Below, piece after piece: positions 23,805 through 31,939 of a stretch of DNA of 64,000 nucleotides (the stretch's first letter is position 1; each line of letters starts with the position of its first letter). The position numbers and the translations under genes are program-made. Source of the stretch: UBA1756 sp045222555 (GTDB taxonomy: Bacteria; Bacteroidota; Bacteroidia; Bacteroidales; WCHB1-69); assembly GCA_045222555.1 (NCBI GenBank), contig JBGUYY010000086.1, positions 1-64,000 on the forward strand, in the 5' to 3' direction. The notes under the pieces are model-generated. The model was not told the origin of the DNA and searched no databases. It saw only the letters and a list, made by a program, of their open reading frames with translations.

Positions 23805-26057
23805 TTAGCGGCGCGGACCACCCTCACGGCGCGGACCGTGACCACCTTCGCGACGGGGACCGCCACCATTGCCTTCACGGCGCGGACCACGCGGACGCTG
23901 CTCGGGCTCACGATAGCCTTCCGGCTTCGGCAGCAGAGCACGACGCGACAGTTTCAGCTTGCCGGTCTTCTCCTCAATGCCGATGAGTTTCACCTGCAGG
24001 ATGTCTCCCACCTTGATGAGATCTTCGAGGTTGTCAACACGCTTCCAGTCGTACTCGGAAATGTGCATCAAACCGTCTTTGCCGGGAAGGATTTCGATGA
24101 AAGCACCGAACTCGAGGATGCTCTTCACAGGACCTTCGTACACCTTGCCCTCTTCGGGAACCTCGGTGATGCGGTTGATGCGCTCCATAGCGGCGTTGAT
24201 GTTGTCCACGTTGGCAGCGGCGATGTCGATGATACCGAAGTCGCCCACCTCCTCGATGTTGATGACGGTGTTGGTTTCACGCTGCATCTCCTGGATAACC
24301 TTGCCGCCAGGTCCGATGACCGCGCCGATGAACTCGCGCGGAATCTGCATCTGGACGATACGCGGAACGAACGGACGGTAGTCTTCGCGCGGCTCCGGAA
24401 TAGCCTGGTGCATCTTGTCCAGAATATACAGACGGCCTTGACGAGCCTGCTCGAGAGCCTGTGCCATTGTCTCGGAAGAGAGACCGTTGACCTTGATATC
24501 CATCTGGCAAGCGGTGATACCGTCGGCGGTACCGCACACCTTGAAGTCCATGTCGCCGAGGTGGTCCTCGTCGCCGAGAATGTCAGAGAGGATGGCGTAG
24601 TTACCGGTTTTCTCATCGGTAATCAAACCCATAGCGATACCAGCGACCGGTTTTTTCATCTTCACACCGCAGTCGTACAGGGCGAGGGTGCCGGCGCAGA
24701 CGGTAGCCATGGAGGAGCTTCCGTTCGACTCGAGGATGTCGCTCACGAGGCGGACGGTATAGGGGAAGCTCGGATCATCGAAAGGAATCATCGGCTTGAG
24801 GGCGCGATGGGCCAGGTTGCCGTGACCGATCTCGCGACGGCCGGTGCTGCGGATGGGCTTCACCTCACCGACGGAGAAGGGCGGGAAGTTGTAGTGCAGG
24901 ATGAAACGGCTGCTGCCTTCCACGATGGCGCCGTCGATGGTCTGCTCGTCGAGCTTGGTGCCGAGGGTGCAGGACATCAAAGACTGGGTTTCACCGCGGG
25001 TGAAGATGGCGGAGCCGTGAGCTGACGGCAGGTAACCGGTTTCAATCCAGATCGGACGGATCTGGTCAAGCTGGCGACCGTCCAAACGGATACGCTCATC
25101 CAGAATCATATTGCGCATGGCGTGGTACTGCACGTCGTGGTAGTAACGAGCCACCATGAATTTCTTTTCTTCGCGTTCCTCTTCAGGAATGGTTTCCATG
25201 AATTCTTCGAGAATCTGGTCGAAGGCGTCGTTGCGCTCATGTTTGCCCATGAACGATTTGGCGATGGCGTAAACCTTGTCGTAGGTTTCGCGGTTGACGC
25301 GCTCGCGGAGCTCTTCGTCGTTGGTTTCGTGGCAGTATTCGCGTTTCGGGTTGGCTTTTTCCACCTGAGCGGCGAGGTCGAGCTGAGCCTGGCACTGCAC
25401 CTTGATGGCAGCGTGGGCAGCGTTGAGGGCCTCTACCATGTCGGCTTCGGAGATTTCCTTCATCTCACCTTCCACCATCATGATGTTGTCGATGGTGGCA
25501 GCCACGATCATGTCAATGTCAGAGCGTTCCATGTCTTCCACGGTGGGGTTGATGACCATCTTGCCATCCACGCGACCCACGCGCACTTCGGAGATGGGGC
25601 CTTCCCACGGAATGTTGGAAACGGCGAGGGCGGTAGAAGCTGCGAGGCCGGCGAGGGCGTCGGGCAGGTTGTTGCGGTCGCCGGAGATAAGGGTGACGAG
25701 CACCTGCGTCTCAGCGTGGAAGTTGTCGGGGAAGAGCGGACGGAGGGCGCGGTCCACGAGGCGGGCGATGAGGATTTCATACTCGCTGGGACGGCCTTCG
25801 CGTTTGAAGAAACCGCCGGGGAAGCGACCCACGGCGCCGTATTTCTCCTGATATTCGACCTGCAAAGGCATGAAGTCGGTGTTTTCCACTGCGTCTTTCT
25901 TGCAGCACACGGTGGCGAGCAACATGGTGTCGCCCATTCTTACAACGGCAGATCCGTCGGCCTGCTTGGCGAGGATGCCGGTTTCGATGGTCACTTCACG
26001 ACCATCGGGGAGCTGGAAGGTTTGCCGAGCTCCGAGGGGTTTATTTGAATTGTACAT
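23805..26057 (-). CDS. pnp: Polyribonucleotide nucleotidyltransferase (PNPase)
   Basis: A 750-residue phosphorolytic 3'-5' exoribonuclease. Two RNase PH domains, a KH domain (IGPGGKVIQEMQRE near 590) and an S1 domain (EGKVYEGPVKSILEFGAFIE near 645) are visible. FFKREGRPSEYEIL and GRREIGHGNLA are family motifs. The last 45 residues are an Arg-Gly-Pro-rich tail with repeated GPRREG, longer than in E. coli, probably a disordered RNA-binding extension. rpsO lies upstream on the same strand, the classic rpsO-pnp order, but a strong terminator separates them. Confidence 0.97.
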   Translation of the reverse strand: MYNSNKPLGARQTFQLPDGREVTIETGILAKQADGSAVVRMGDTMLLATVCCKKDAVENTDFMPLQVEYQEKYGAVGRFPGGFFKREGRPSEYEILIARLVDRALRPLFPDNFHAETQVLVTLISGDRNNLPDALAGLAASTALAVSNIPWEGPISEVRVGRVDGKMVINPTVEDMERSDIDMIVAATIDNIMMVEGEMKEISEADMVEALNAAHAAIKVQCQAQLDLAAQVEKANPKREYCHETNDEELRERVNRETYDKVYAIAKSFMGKHERNDAFDQILEEFMETIPEEEREEKKFMVARYYHDVQYHAMRNMILDERIRLDGRQLDQIRPIWIETGYLPSAHGSAIFTRGETQSLMSCTLGTKLDEQTIDGAIVEGSSRFILHYNFPPFSVGEVKPIRSTGRREIGHGNLAHRALKPMIPFDDPSFPYTVRLVSDILESNGSSSMATVCAGTLALYDCGVKMKKPVAGIAMGLITDEKTGNYAILSDILGDEDHLGDMDFKVCGTADGITACQMDIKVNGLSSETMAQALEQARQGRLYILDKMHQAIPEPREDYRPFVPRIVQMQIPREFIGAVIGPGGKVIQEMQRETNTVINIEEVGDFGIIDIAAANVDNINAAMERINRITEVPEEGKVYEGPVKSILEFGAFIEILPGKDGLMHISEYDWKRVDNLEDLIKVGDILQVKLIGIEEKTGKLKLSRRALLPKPEGYREPEQRPRGPRREGNGGGPRREGGHGPRREGGPRR

Positions 26058-26151
26058 AATTCCTTGTTTTAATAATTACAAAACAACCACGCCGTGCGGG
26101 TAGGATGAGTCCACAGCAGTGATTGCTTTTTGAATGAAAAGATAATGATTC

Positions 26152-26182
26152 AAAAAAAGGCAATTCGGAAATTGCCTTTTTG
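26152..26182 (-). terminator. Terminator between rpsO and pnp
   Basis: AAAAAGGCAATT and AATTGCCTTTTT pair around four bases. It is positioned 13 bp after the rpsO stop on the minus strand. Confidence 0.88.
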
Positions 26183-26194
26183 AAGCGTCGGAGA

Positions 26195-26464
26195 TTATTT
26201 TCTCAAACCAAGTTTCTTCACAATAGCTCTGTAGCGCTCGATATCCTGCTCTTTCAGATAGGCGAGCATTTTCTTTCTCTTACCCACGAGCTGCATCAGG
26301 GCACGCTTGGTACCAAGGTCTTTGTGATTGGCTTTCATGTGCTCGGTCAGATGTTTGATTCTGAACGTGAACAGAGCCACCTGGCTTTCCGGTGAACCGG
26401 AATCGAATTCGTTCTTGCCGTTTTCTTTGAAGATGTCTTTCTTAACTTCAGTTGTCAAATACAT
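26195..26464 (-). CDS. rpsO: 30S ribosomal protein S15
   Basis: An 89-residue S15, the usual length. QVALFTFRIKHLTEHMKANHKDLGTKRAL, in pieces across 28-56, and LVGKRKKMLAYLK at 59-71 are hallmark sequences. S15 binds the central domain of 16S rRNA early in 30S assembly. A promoter -7 element lies 48 bp upstream of the ATG. Confidence 0.97.
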   Translation of the reverse strand: MYLTTEVKKDIFKENGKNEFDSGSPESQVALFTFRIKHLTEHMKANHKDLGTKRALMQLVGKRKKMLAYLKEQDIERYRAIVKKLGLRK

Positions 26465-26511
26465 AATTTTCTTCTCTTTTTAAAATTTTCTAACGTCTTA
26501 TTTTTCGGGGT

Positions 26512-26520
26512 GCAAAAGTA
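26512..26520 (-). promoter_or_regulatory. Promoter -7 element of rpsO
   Basis: TACTTTTGC on the minus strand. Confidence 0.6.
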
Positions 26521-26635
26521 CAACATTTTTTTAAGATGGCTTACCCCTTCTTCTTATTTTTTTTGAAAAATTCACAACTCTACAAAAACTCACCTTTTCG
26601 AGCACGACAATGCGGTATGTTTCACAAAAAAATCT

Positions 26636-26644
26636 TACTTTTGC
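26636..26644 (+). promoter_or_regulatory. Promoter -7 element of mlaE-mlaF-cvpA
   Basis: TACTTTTGC, 18 bp before the mlaE ATG at 26663. Confidence 0.6.
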
Positions 26645-26662
26645 AAGCTCAAAAACAGGAAT

Positions 26663-27406
26663 ATGATCAGGAACTTTTTAGAAACGATAGGCGAGTATTT
26701 CCTTTTCCTCAAAAAGGTTTTCTCGAAGCCGCCCCGCACCTCCGAATTTTTCCGGAAAGTGGTGGACGAGATGAACGCGATGGGCGTCGGTTCGCTGCTG
26801 ATTGTGTGCATTGTGGCGGTCTGTATGGGTAGCGTTATCACCACGCAGACTGCGTTGCAGATTGAGAGTCCGTGGGTACCGAAATGGACGCTCGGCTTCA
26901 CGGTGCGTACCTCTGTGGTGATGGAGCTCTGTCCCACCATCATTACCCTGATGCTGGTGGGTAACCTCGGATCGCGCATCACTTCTGAGATAGGTAGTAT
27001 GCGTGTCACCGAACAGATTGATGCTTTGGAAGTGATGGGTATCAACCCCGCTTCCTTCCTCGTTCTTCCCAAAATCACTGCTGCCCTTTTCGTCATCCCC
27101 ATCCTCACTATCATCGCCATCTTCTTCGCCCTCATCGGCGGCTACATCACCGTGATTGTCACGCACGTGTCCTCCCCCTACGAATTTTACGACGGTCTCA
27201 CCTCTTTCTTCCGCATGTATGACCTTGTATATGTGCTGACCAAGACGGTCATCTTCGCATTTGTGCTCTCCTCCGTCGCCTCCTTCTACGGATACCGCAT
27301 CCAGGGCGGCGCACTTGAGCTGGGTAAGGCGAATGTCAACGGCTTCATCGTATCGTCATTCCTCATCCTTGTGCTGAACCTCGTCATCACCTCAATCATG
27401 TTGTAA
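26663..27406 (+). CDS. mlaE: MlaE-family ABC transporter permease
   Basis: A 247-residue inner-membrane permease of the MlaE/YrbE family. The conserved VGNLGSRITSEIGSMRVTEQIDALEVMG region (in pieces, about 111-138) and five or so hydrophobic segments are visible. With an ATPase (MlaF) and an MCE protein (MlaD) this complex moves phospholipids between the membranes. The ATPase gene follows 12 bp later; no MCE gene is in the window. It starts a three-gene plus-strand operon. Confidence 0.92.
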   Translation: MIRNFLETIGEYFLFLKKVFSKPPRTSEFFRKVVDEMNAMGVGSLLIVCIVAVCMGSVITTQTALQIESPWVPKWTLGFTVRTSVVMELCPTIITLMLVGNLGSRITSEIGSMRVTEQIDALEVMGINPASFLVLPKITAALFVIPILTIIAIFFALIGGYITVIVTHVSSPYEFYDGLTSFFRMYDLVYVLTKTVIFAFVLSSVASFYGYRIQGGALELGKANVNGFIVSSFLILVLNLVITSIML

Positions 27407-27418
27407 TTTTTTGAGACT

Positions 27419-28171
27419 ATGATAGAACTCATCAATGTATCGAAATATTTTGGAGAACGGCAGGTGCTGAAAAACATCAACACGCAGTTCGAAGATGGAA
27501 AAGTGAACCTCATTATCGGACGGTCGGGTTCCGGCAAGACGGTGATGATGAAGAACCTTATCGGGTTGTTGGCTCCGGAAGAGGGAGAAATCCTGTACAA
27601 CGGGCGTAACTTCAACAAGTTCACAGAGAAGGAAAAAGAGTCCATCCGCTCCGAGATGGGCATGGTGTTCCAAGGGTCGGCCCTGTTTGACTCCATGACC
27701 ATTGAAGACAACGTGATGTTTCCGCTCACCATGCTTACACGGCAGAGCTATGAAGAGAAAATCGAAAGGGTGAACTTCTGTCTGAAACGGGTGGATCTCG
27801 AAGGCTCTAACCATTTGTATCCCGCTGAGCTGAGCGGTGGTATGAAGAAACGCGCCGCCATCGCCCGCGCCATCGCCTGCAACCCCAAATACCTCTTCTG
27901 CGATGAACCCAACTCCGGCCTCGACCCCAAGACCTCGCTCCTCATCGACGAACTTATCTTTGAAATCACCCACGAATTCGGCATCACCACCGTGGTCAAC
28001 ACCCACGACATCAACTCGGTGATTACCATTGGCGAAACCATTTCCTTCATCTATCAGGGCAACCTCGAATGGCGCGGCAGCAAGGACAATGTGCTCACCT
28101 CCGACAATCCGAGACTCAACGACTTCATCTTTGCACAACCCCTTACCCAGCGCATCCGTGACCTCAGCTAA
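27419..28171 (+). CDS. mlaF: MlaF-like ABC transporter ATP-binding protein
   Basis: A 250-residue ATPase with Walker A GRSGSGKT at 34-41, signature LSGGMKKR and Walker B YLFCDEP. ELSGGMKKRAAIARAIA is characteristic of the Mla/lipid-transport subfamily. It energises the permease encoded just upstream. Its stop is 3 bp before the cvpA start. Confidence 0.94.
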   Translation: MIELINVSKYFGERQVLKNINTQFEDGKVNLIIGRSGSGKTVMMKNLIGLLAPEEGEILYNGRNFNKFTEKEKESIRSEMGMVFQGSALFDSMTIEDNVMFPLTMLTRQSYEEKIERVNFCLKRVDLEGSNHLYPAELSGGMKKRAAIARAIACNPKYLFCDEPNSGLDPKTSLLIDELIFEITHEFGITTVVNTHDINSVITIGETISFIYQGNLEWRGSKDNVLTSDNPRLNDFIFAQPLTQRIRDLS

Positions 28172-28174
28172 GCC

Positions 28175-28657
28175 ATGAATGCCCTCGACCTCATCCTCAT
28201 CTTTCCTTTGATCTGGGCCGGCTTCCGAGGCTTCAAGAACGGCCTCATCACGGAGGTGGTCTCCATCGCCGCCCTCTTCGGCGGCATCTGGCTCGCCTTA
28301 CATTACACCGACAAAATCGCACAGTTCATCCATAACGACGCGGCCCAGCTCATCGCCTGCGCCGTCATCTTCGGCGGGGTGCTGCTCGGCGGCTACCTCG
28401 GCAGCCGACTCGCCAAGAAAGTCACCGCCATCCCCGACCTGCTCGACAAAATCTGCGGCATCGCCTTCGGATTTGCCAAGGTGGTGATTCTCTGCAGCTT
28501 GCTGCTCATCGGACTAAAAGCCATCGACACCAAAGGGGTTGTCCTTACCGACAAGGGCACACAAGGATCACTGCTGTATCCTTATCTGGAGAAGACAGCA
28601 GATTTTATTATCAAACAACAAAATACGGAAACGGCTACACCGACACCTCAGCCTTGA
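28175..28657 (+). CDS. cvpA: CvpA family membrane protein
   Basis: A 160-residue protein with four hydrophobic segments and the CvpA hallmarks GFRGFKNGLITEV at 17-29 and KICGIAFGFAKVVILC near 92-107. In E. coli CvpA is needed for colicin V export and affects envelope homeostasis; the role here is unknown. It follows mlaF directly. Its last 23 bp overlap the end of thyA on the other strand. Confidence 0.85.
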   Translation: MNALDLILIFPLIWAGFRGFKNGLITEVVSIAALFGGIWLALHYTDKIAQFIHNDAAQLIACAVIFGGVLLGGYLGSRLAKKVTAIPDLLDKICGIAFGFAKVVILCSLLLIGLKAIDTKGVVLTDKGTQGSLLYPYLEKTADFIIKQQNTETATPTPQP

Positions 28658-29429
28658 TGTGCGGGTGCGGGTCGTAGCCCTCCAAGGCGAAATCTTCGTA
28701 GTGGAAGTCGAAAATGGACTTCACCTCGGGGTTGATGCGCATGACCGGCAGCGGACGCGGCTCACGGGTGAGCTGCAGGCGCGCTTGCTCCAAGTGGTTG
28801 TTATACAGGTGCGCATCGCCTAATGTGTGGATGAAATAGCGCGGCTCCAGCCCGGTGACCTGCGCCACCATCATGAGCAGCAGGGCGTAGGAGGCGATGT
28901 TGAACGGCACGCCGAGAAACACATCCGCGCTGCGCTGGTAGAGCTGGCACGACAGCTGGCCGTCGTTCACATAAAACTGGAACATCACGTGACAGGGGGG
29001 CAGCGCCATCCGGTCGATCTCGCCCACATTCCACGCGCTGACAATCAGTCGGCGGGAGTCGGGGTTGTGCTGGATGTCGTGAATGAGTTGGGTGATCTGA
29101 TCCACGGTGCGGCCATCGGCGCAGTCCCACGACCGCCACTGGTGGCCGTAGATGGGACCGAGTTCACCCTGCTCGTCGGCCCATTCGTCCCAGATGGAAA
29201 CGCCGTTCTCCTTGAGGTAGGCGATATTGGTGCTACCTTGCAGGAACCAGAGCAACTCGTGGATGATGGAGCGGAGGTGCAGCTTTTTGGTGGTGAGCAG
29301 CGGAAATCCGTCGCGGAGGTCGAAGCGCATCTGGTAACCGAAAATGCTCCGTGTGCCGGTGCCGGTACGGTCGCCCTTGTCCACTCCATCCTCGAGGATG
29401 GTACGCATCAGGTCGAGATAGGGTTTCAT
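28635..29429 (-). CDS. thyA: Thymidylate synthase
   Basis: A 264-residue ThyA, the same length as the E. coli enzyme. It methylates dUMP to dTMP with methylenetetrahydrofolate. Catalytic Cys146 lies in LPPCHVMFQFYV; DRTGTGT at 20-26, QRSADVFLGVPFN and YDPHPHIKAEVSV are conserved. Its 3' end overlaps the convergent cvpA gene by 23 bp. Upstream are rdgB, rpmF and DUF177 on the same strand, with a 9-bp gap to rdgB. Confidence 0.97.
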   Translation of the reverse strand: MKPYLDLMRTILEDGVDKGDRTGTGTRSIFGYQMRFDLRDGFPLLTTKKLHLRSIIHELLWFLQGSTNIAYLKENGVSIWDEWADEQGELGPIYGHQWRSWDCADGRTVDQITQLIHDIQHNPDSRRLIVSAWNVGEIDRMALPPCHVMFQFYVNDGQLSCQLYQRSADVFLGVPFNIASYALLLMMVAQVTGLEPRYFIHTLGDAHLYNNHLEQARLQLTREPRPLPVMRINPEVKSIFDFHYEDFALEGYDPHPHIKAEVSV

Positions 29430-29438
29430 AAACGGGAA

Positions 29439-30014
29439 TTAAAGGGATTGAAGGAAAGTCATCATTTTGCGGATGGCGCGACCGCGGTGGCTGATGGCGT
29501 TTTTGTCGAAGTCGCTCATCTGGGCAAACGACTCGTTGAAGCCATCGGGCATGAAGACGGGGTCGTAGCCGAAGCCGCTGCCGCCGATGGGTTCGGGCAG
29601 GATGATACCATCCACACGCCCCTCGAACTCGTAGCGCTGTCCGTTGAGGATGAGGGCCACCACAGTCTTGAAACAGGCCTTGCGGTTGCTGACGCCCTGC
29701 ATCTCTTGCAGCAGCTTGTTCACATTGTCCTGGAACGAGCAATGCTCGCCGGCGTAGCGGGCGGAATAAACACCCGGACGACCGTCGAGGGCTTCGACTT
29801 CAAGTCCGGTATCATCGGCAAAACAGTTGACTTGGTATCTCTGGTAAACGTATTCGGCCTTCTGCTTAGCGTTACCTATCAGAGTATCAGCGGTTTCAGG
29901 TATTTCATCGAAACAGCCGACATGGTCAAGGCCGAACACGACACAAGAAGCACCCGCTATTGCGACTGCCTCTTGTAACTTGTGCCGGTTGTGCGTGGCG
30001 AAAACTAATTCCAT
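29439..30014 (-). CDS. rdgB: RdgB/HAM1 dITP/XTP pyrophosphatase
   Basis: The enzyme removes ITP, dITP and XTP by hydrolysis to the monophosphates. FATHNRHKLQE near the start, FADDTGLEVEALDGRPGVYSARY in pieces near 67-90, GGSGFGYDPVF and ISHRGRAIRKM are family motifs. The ATG at 30014 gives MELVFATHN, matching family N-termini; an ATG 18 bp upstream is also possible. It lies next to rpmF and thyA, in keeping with nucleotide metabolism. Confidence 0.94.
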   Translation of the reverse strand: MELVFATHNRHKLQEAVAIAGASCVVFGLDHVGCFDEIPETADTLIGNAKQKAEYVYQRYQVNCFADDTGLEVEALDGRPGVYSARYAGEHCSFQDNVNKLLQEMQGVSNRKACFKTVVALILNGQRYEFEGRVDGIILPEPIGGSGFGYDPVFMPDGFNESFAQMSDFDKNAISHRGRAIRKMMTFLQSL

Positions 30015-30040
30015 CGCTTCGGCTGGCTTCATCTCAAGGA

Positions 30041-30229
30041 TTAGGCCTCAGCGCCCTTGATTTCGATGGCCTGTCTGTCTCTGTAGTATCCGCATTCAGG
30101 GCAGATTCTGTGAGTCAGGATGACCGCACCGCAATGGCTGCAAGTGGTCAGCTGGGGAGCGGTGATGAAATCGTGTGCTCTTCTCTTGTCTCTTCTCATT
30201 GCTGAGTGTCTTCTTTTCGGATGTGGCAT
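30041..30229 (-). CDS. rpmF: 50S ribosomal protein L32
   Basis: A 62-residue L32 beginning MPHPKRRHSAMRRDKRR. Cys30, Cys33, Cys43 and Cys46 form a zinc site (the C+ form). It follows the DUF177 gene, the conserved yceD-rpmF arrangement. Confidence 0.96.
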   Translation of the reverse strand: MPHPKRRHSAMRRDKRRAHDFITAPQLTTCSHCGAVILTHRICPECGYYRDRQAIEIKGAEA

Positions 30230-30256
30230 AACTTGTTATTGTTTAGTGTTCTAACT

Positions 30257-30796
30257 TTATTTTAATTTTTTGAGGGCTTCCCAACGCGGGTCAATCTCGT
30301 CTTCCTTTTTGGTGTCGGGAGAGTGCTCATTCATAATTTTCAAAATTTCCGGATTGCAGGTGGAGTTTCCATTCTCATCGTCGGGGTGCAGCACCTGTAT
30401 GGGCAGCGCCAGCATGATGGATTCATATACAAAATGAAACACGTCCAGCTCATATTCATTCTCATTCACCACCCACATATCATCTTCCTGCTGCATCTCT
30501 TCCACCTGCGGCACCAACTTCACCAGCAGATGTTCATCGAAGTCGAGGTTGACGCGCACCGGCTCGAGGCAGCGGTCGCACGGCAGCATCACATAGCCGT
30601 TGAATTGGAAGTCCAACGTGATCATTTTTTCAGAAACTTCCATCTCGATTTGCAATTTCACATCACCTTCCTGCAAATCTGGAATCTCTGCAAGTTCAAA
30701 GAACCTGTTGTCGCAATCTATTGAAAATGAATGCATCCCGAGCTCAACTCCGGAAATTCTCAGCTTAAATTCTTCTCTTTTCGGGTCGATTTTCAC
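30257..30796 (-). CDS. DUF177 (YceD) family protein
   Basis: A 179-residue protein with the family CxxC (Cys73, Cys76 in LPCDRCLEPV) and an acidic DIW-like MWVVNENEYELD segment followed by YESIMLALPIQVLHP. YceD homologues are linked to large-subunit rRNA accumulation and nearly always precede rpmF, as here (27 bp gap). It heads the DUF177-rpmF-rdgB-thyA series; a promoter TATATTTGC lies at 30814-30822 on the minus strand. Confidence 0.93.
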   Translation of the reverse strand: MKIDPKREEFKLRISGVELGMHSFSIDCDNRFFELAEIPDLQEGDVKLQIEMEVSEKMITLDFQFNGYVMLPCDRCLEPVRVNLDFDEHLLVKLVPQVEEMQQEDDMWVVNENEYELDVFHFVYESIMLALPIQVLHPDDENGNSTCNPEILKIMNEHSPDTKKEDEIDPRWEALKKLK

Positions 30797-30813
30797 CTTC
30801 TATAAATTGGGGT

Positions 30814-30822
30814 GCAAATATA
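30814..30822 (-). promoter_or_regulatory. Promoter -7 element of DUF177-rpmF-rdgB-thyA
   Basis: TATATTTGC on the minus strand, 17 bp before the ATG at 30796. Confidence 0.65.
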
Positions 30823-30880
30823 CAGCTTTTTTTAAGTCACATCACACCGTTTTATTTTTTTTCAAAAAAAAGAGGGAGTT

Positions 30881-31302
30881 GTCTATTTTCTTTGCAAGCG
30901 CACAAAGAAAATAGACGAAAAGAAATGCGCTTTGCCGCTGTGCAAATTCCAGCTAAAATCGGGTGAAGCTCGCTAAACGGCGAAAAACTTGATGAGCTTC
31001 ATTTCATTGCGCTCATTTTCGGACAGTTCGCCGTTCTTAACGCTCACTCCACACCGATTTCTTCACGCCGTAATTTACAAGGCGGCCTGTTCATTGTGCC
31101 CTTCTTGTTCTATGGTCGCAGCATGCTGGCGGTGGCTCATCATGGACACGCTCCCGGAGGGAGCGGATTTCAATAACCCCACACGTCAGTGTGGGGAGAG
31201 GATGCGCCCTACCGCCAACCGCGGCACACTGACTGTAAGATAGAACCTGGCGGCGGGTATGCCGCGGAAGAACGGGCAGTGTGTTTCTTGTGGGCACCAG
31301 CA
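30881..31302 (-). repeat. Repeat B, copy 2: structured interspersed element
   Basis: Inverted second copy of 14375-14791. The end hairpin is a perfect 14-bp stem (30881-30894 with 30903-30916) with an 8-nt loop, the same loop length as copy 1. Other shared hairpins are AACGGCGAA/TTCGCCGTT (30976-30984, 31027-31035) around ATGAGC/GCTCAT (30992-30997, 31011-31016), CGCTCCC/GGGAGCG (31149-31165) and CCCCACAC/GTGTGGGG (31177-31196). Stem changes relative to copy 1 preserve base pairing. Confidence 0.85.
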
Positions 31303-31328
31303 CGCATGTCAGCCATTGCGGTTCCCCA

Positions 31329-31363
31329 CCTCAGACTGCGGCCTCAAGAGGCCTTGTCTGAGG
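31329..31363. repeat. Compound hairpin next to repeat B
   Basis: CCTCAGAC/GTCTGAGG arms enclose GGCCTC-aa-GAGGCC. A further GCGTCC/GGACGC hairpin follows at 31375-31391. Neither is present beside repeat B copy 1. Confidence 0.6.
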
Positions 31364-31382
31364 TTACTGGGAGTGCGTCCCT

Positions 31383-31658
31383 TCAGGACGCGGGCGGGCG
31401 GATGATGGTACCGGATGACGGGAGCAGTTCCGTTACCGACGACAGGAGGCGCGGGGCGGTGGCGGCACTTTTGCAGGGGTCGGTCGTGACGAAATATGAC
31501 TTCCCGATAATACTCCCCCGTTCGGTGAAGGCAAACATTTCAGTGCCGCCACTGTTGTAGCCACGGGGTATCACAATTTGTGATACCCACTTGGAAATCA
31601 ATTGATTATAATTATTTTCGTGAATAGCTTTGATTTCATTGATCTGTTTTTCTTTCAT
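31383..31658 (-). CDS. Possible small protein of unknown function
   Basis: From the ATG at 31658 a 91-residue frame runs to 31383. The first 45 residues (MKEKQINEIKAIHENNYNQL and following) look protein-like, but the C-terminal half (SAATAPRLLSSVTELLPSS) overlaps hairpin-rich repeat DNA. A minus-strand TACTTTTGC element at 31662-31670 is only 3 bp upstream of the ATG, so a transcript would be almost leaderless. A 10-bp inverted repeat (GGGTATCACA, 31566-31588) lies inside the frame. It may be a gene fragment fused to repeat sequence. Confidence 0.3.
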   Translation of the reverse strand: MKEKQINEIKAIHENNYNQLISKWVSQIVIPRGYNSGGTEMFAFTERGSIIGKSYFVTTDPCKSAATAPRLLSSVTELLPSSGTIIRPPAS

Positions 31659-31736
31659 GGTGCAAAAGTACAATGGTTATTTTGTAAAATATTATGAAAT
31701 TTCAATATTACTATTGTTTAATTTAAGAAAATATTG

Positions 31737-31745
31737 TATTTTTGC
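31737..31745 (+). promoter_or_regulatory. Consensus promoter upstream of a 41-codon frame
   Basis: TATTTTTGC with TTG at 31714-31716, a spacing of 20 bp, one of the best matches to the Bacteroidota consensus in the window. Confidence 0.7.
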
Positions 31746-31763
31746 AGCCGAAATTTTCGCATT

Positions 31764-31889
31764 GTGAAGGTTATTTTAATTAATTATGGCAATGAGAGAT
31801 ATTTTACCCAATCGGAGAATTTTAAGCAGGAGTATTCCGCTACGATTGTTAAAGTTGGTAAACTGAAGGAGATTGAAGAAAACGCATGA
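31764..31889 (+). CDS. Possible 41-residue protein, GTG start
   Basis: A GTG at 31764, 18 bp after a consensus promoter, opens a 41-codon frame. It begins VKVILINYGNERYFTQ, continues with a charged segment and ends VGKLKEIEENA. I do not recognise it. The composition is protein-like rather than low complexity. The truncated Bro-N gene begins 50 bp after its stop, so the two could share a transcript. It could also be a fragment of a larger gene. Confidence 0.4.
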   Translation: MKVILINYGNERYFTQSENFKQEYSATIVKVGKLKEIEENA

Positions 31890-31939
31890 ATATGCCGATT
31901 TTTTTGTAAACTTGCATCATTAAAACTAAGAACAACACC

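Noticed and set aside
23805..23940. Arg-Gly-rich tail of PNPase considered as a separate small gene
   Set aside because: It is in frame with the S1 domain and fits known basic tails of the enzyme.
31189..31560. A 123-codon plus-strand frame
   Set aside because: Lies across repeat B and its neighbouring hairpins; no start context and no protein-like pattern.
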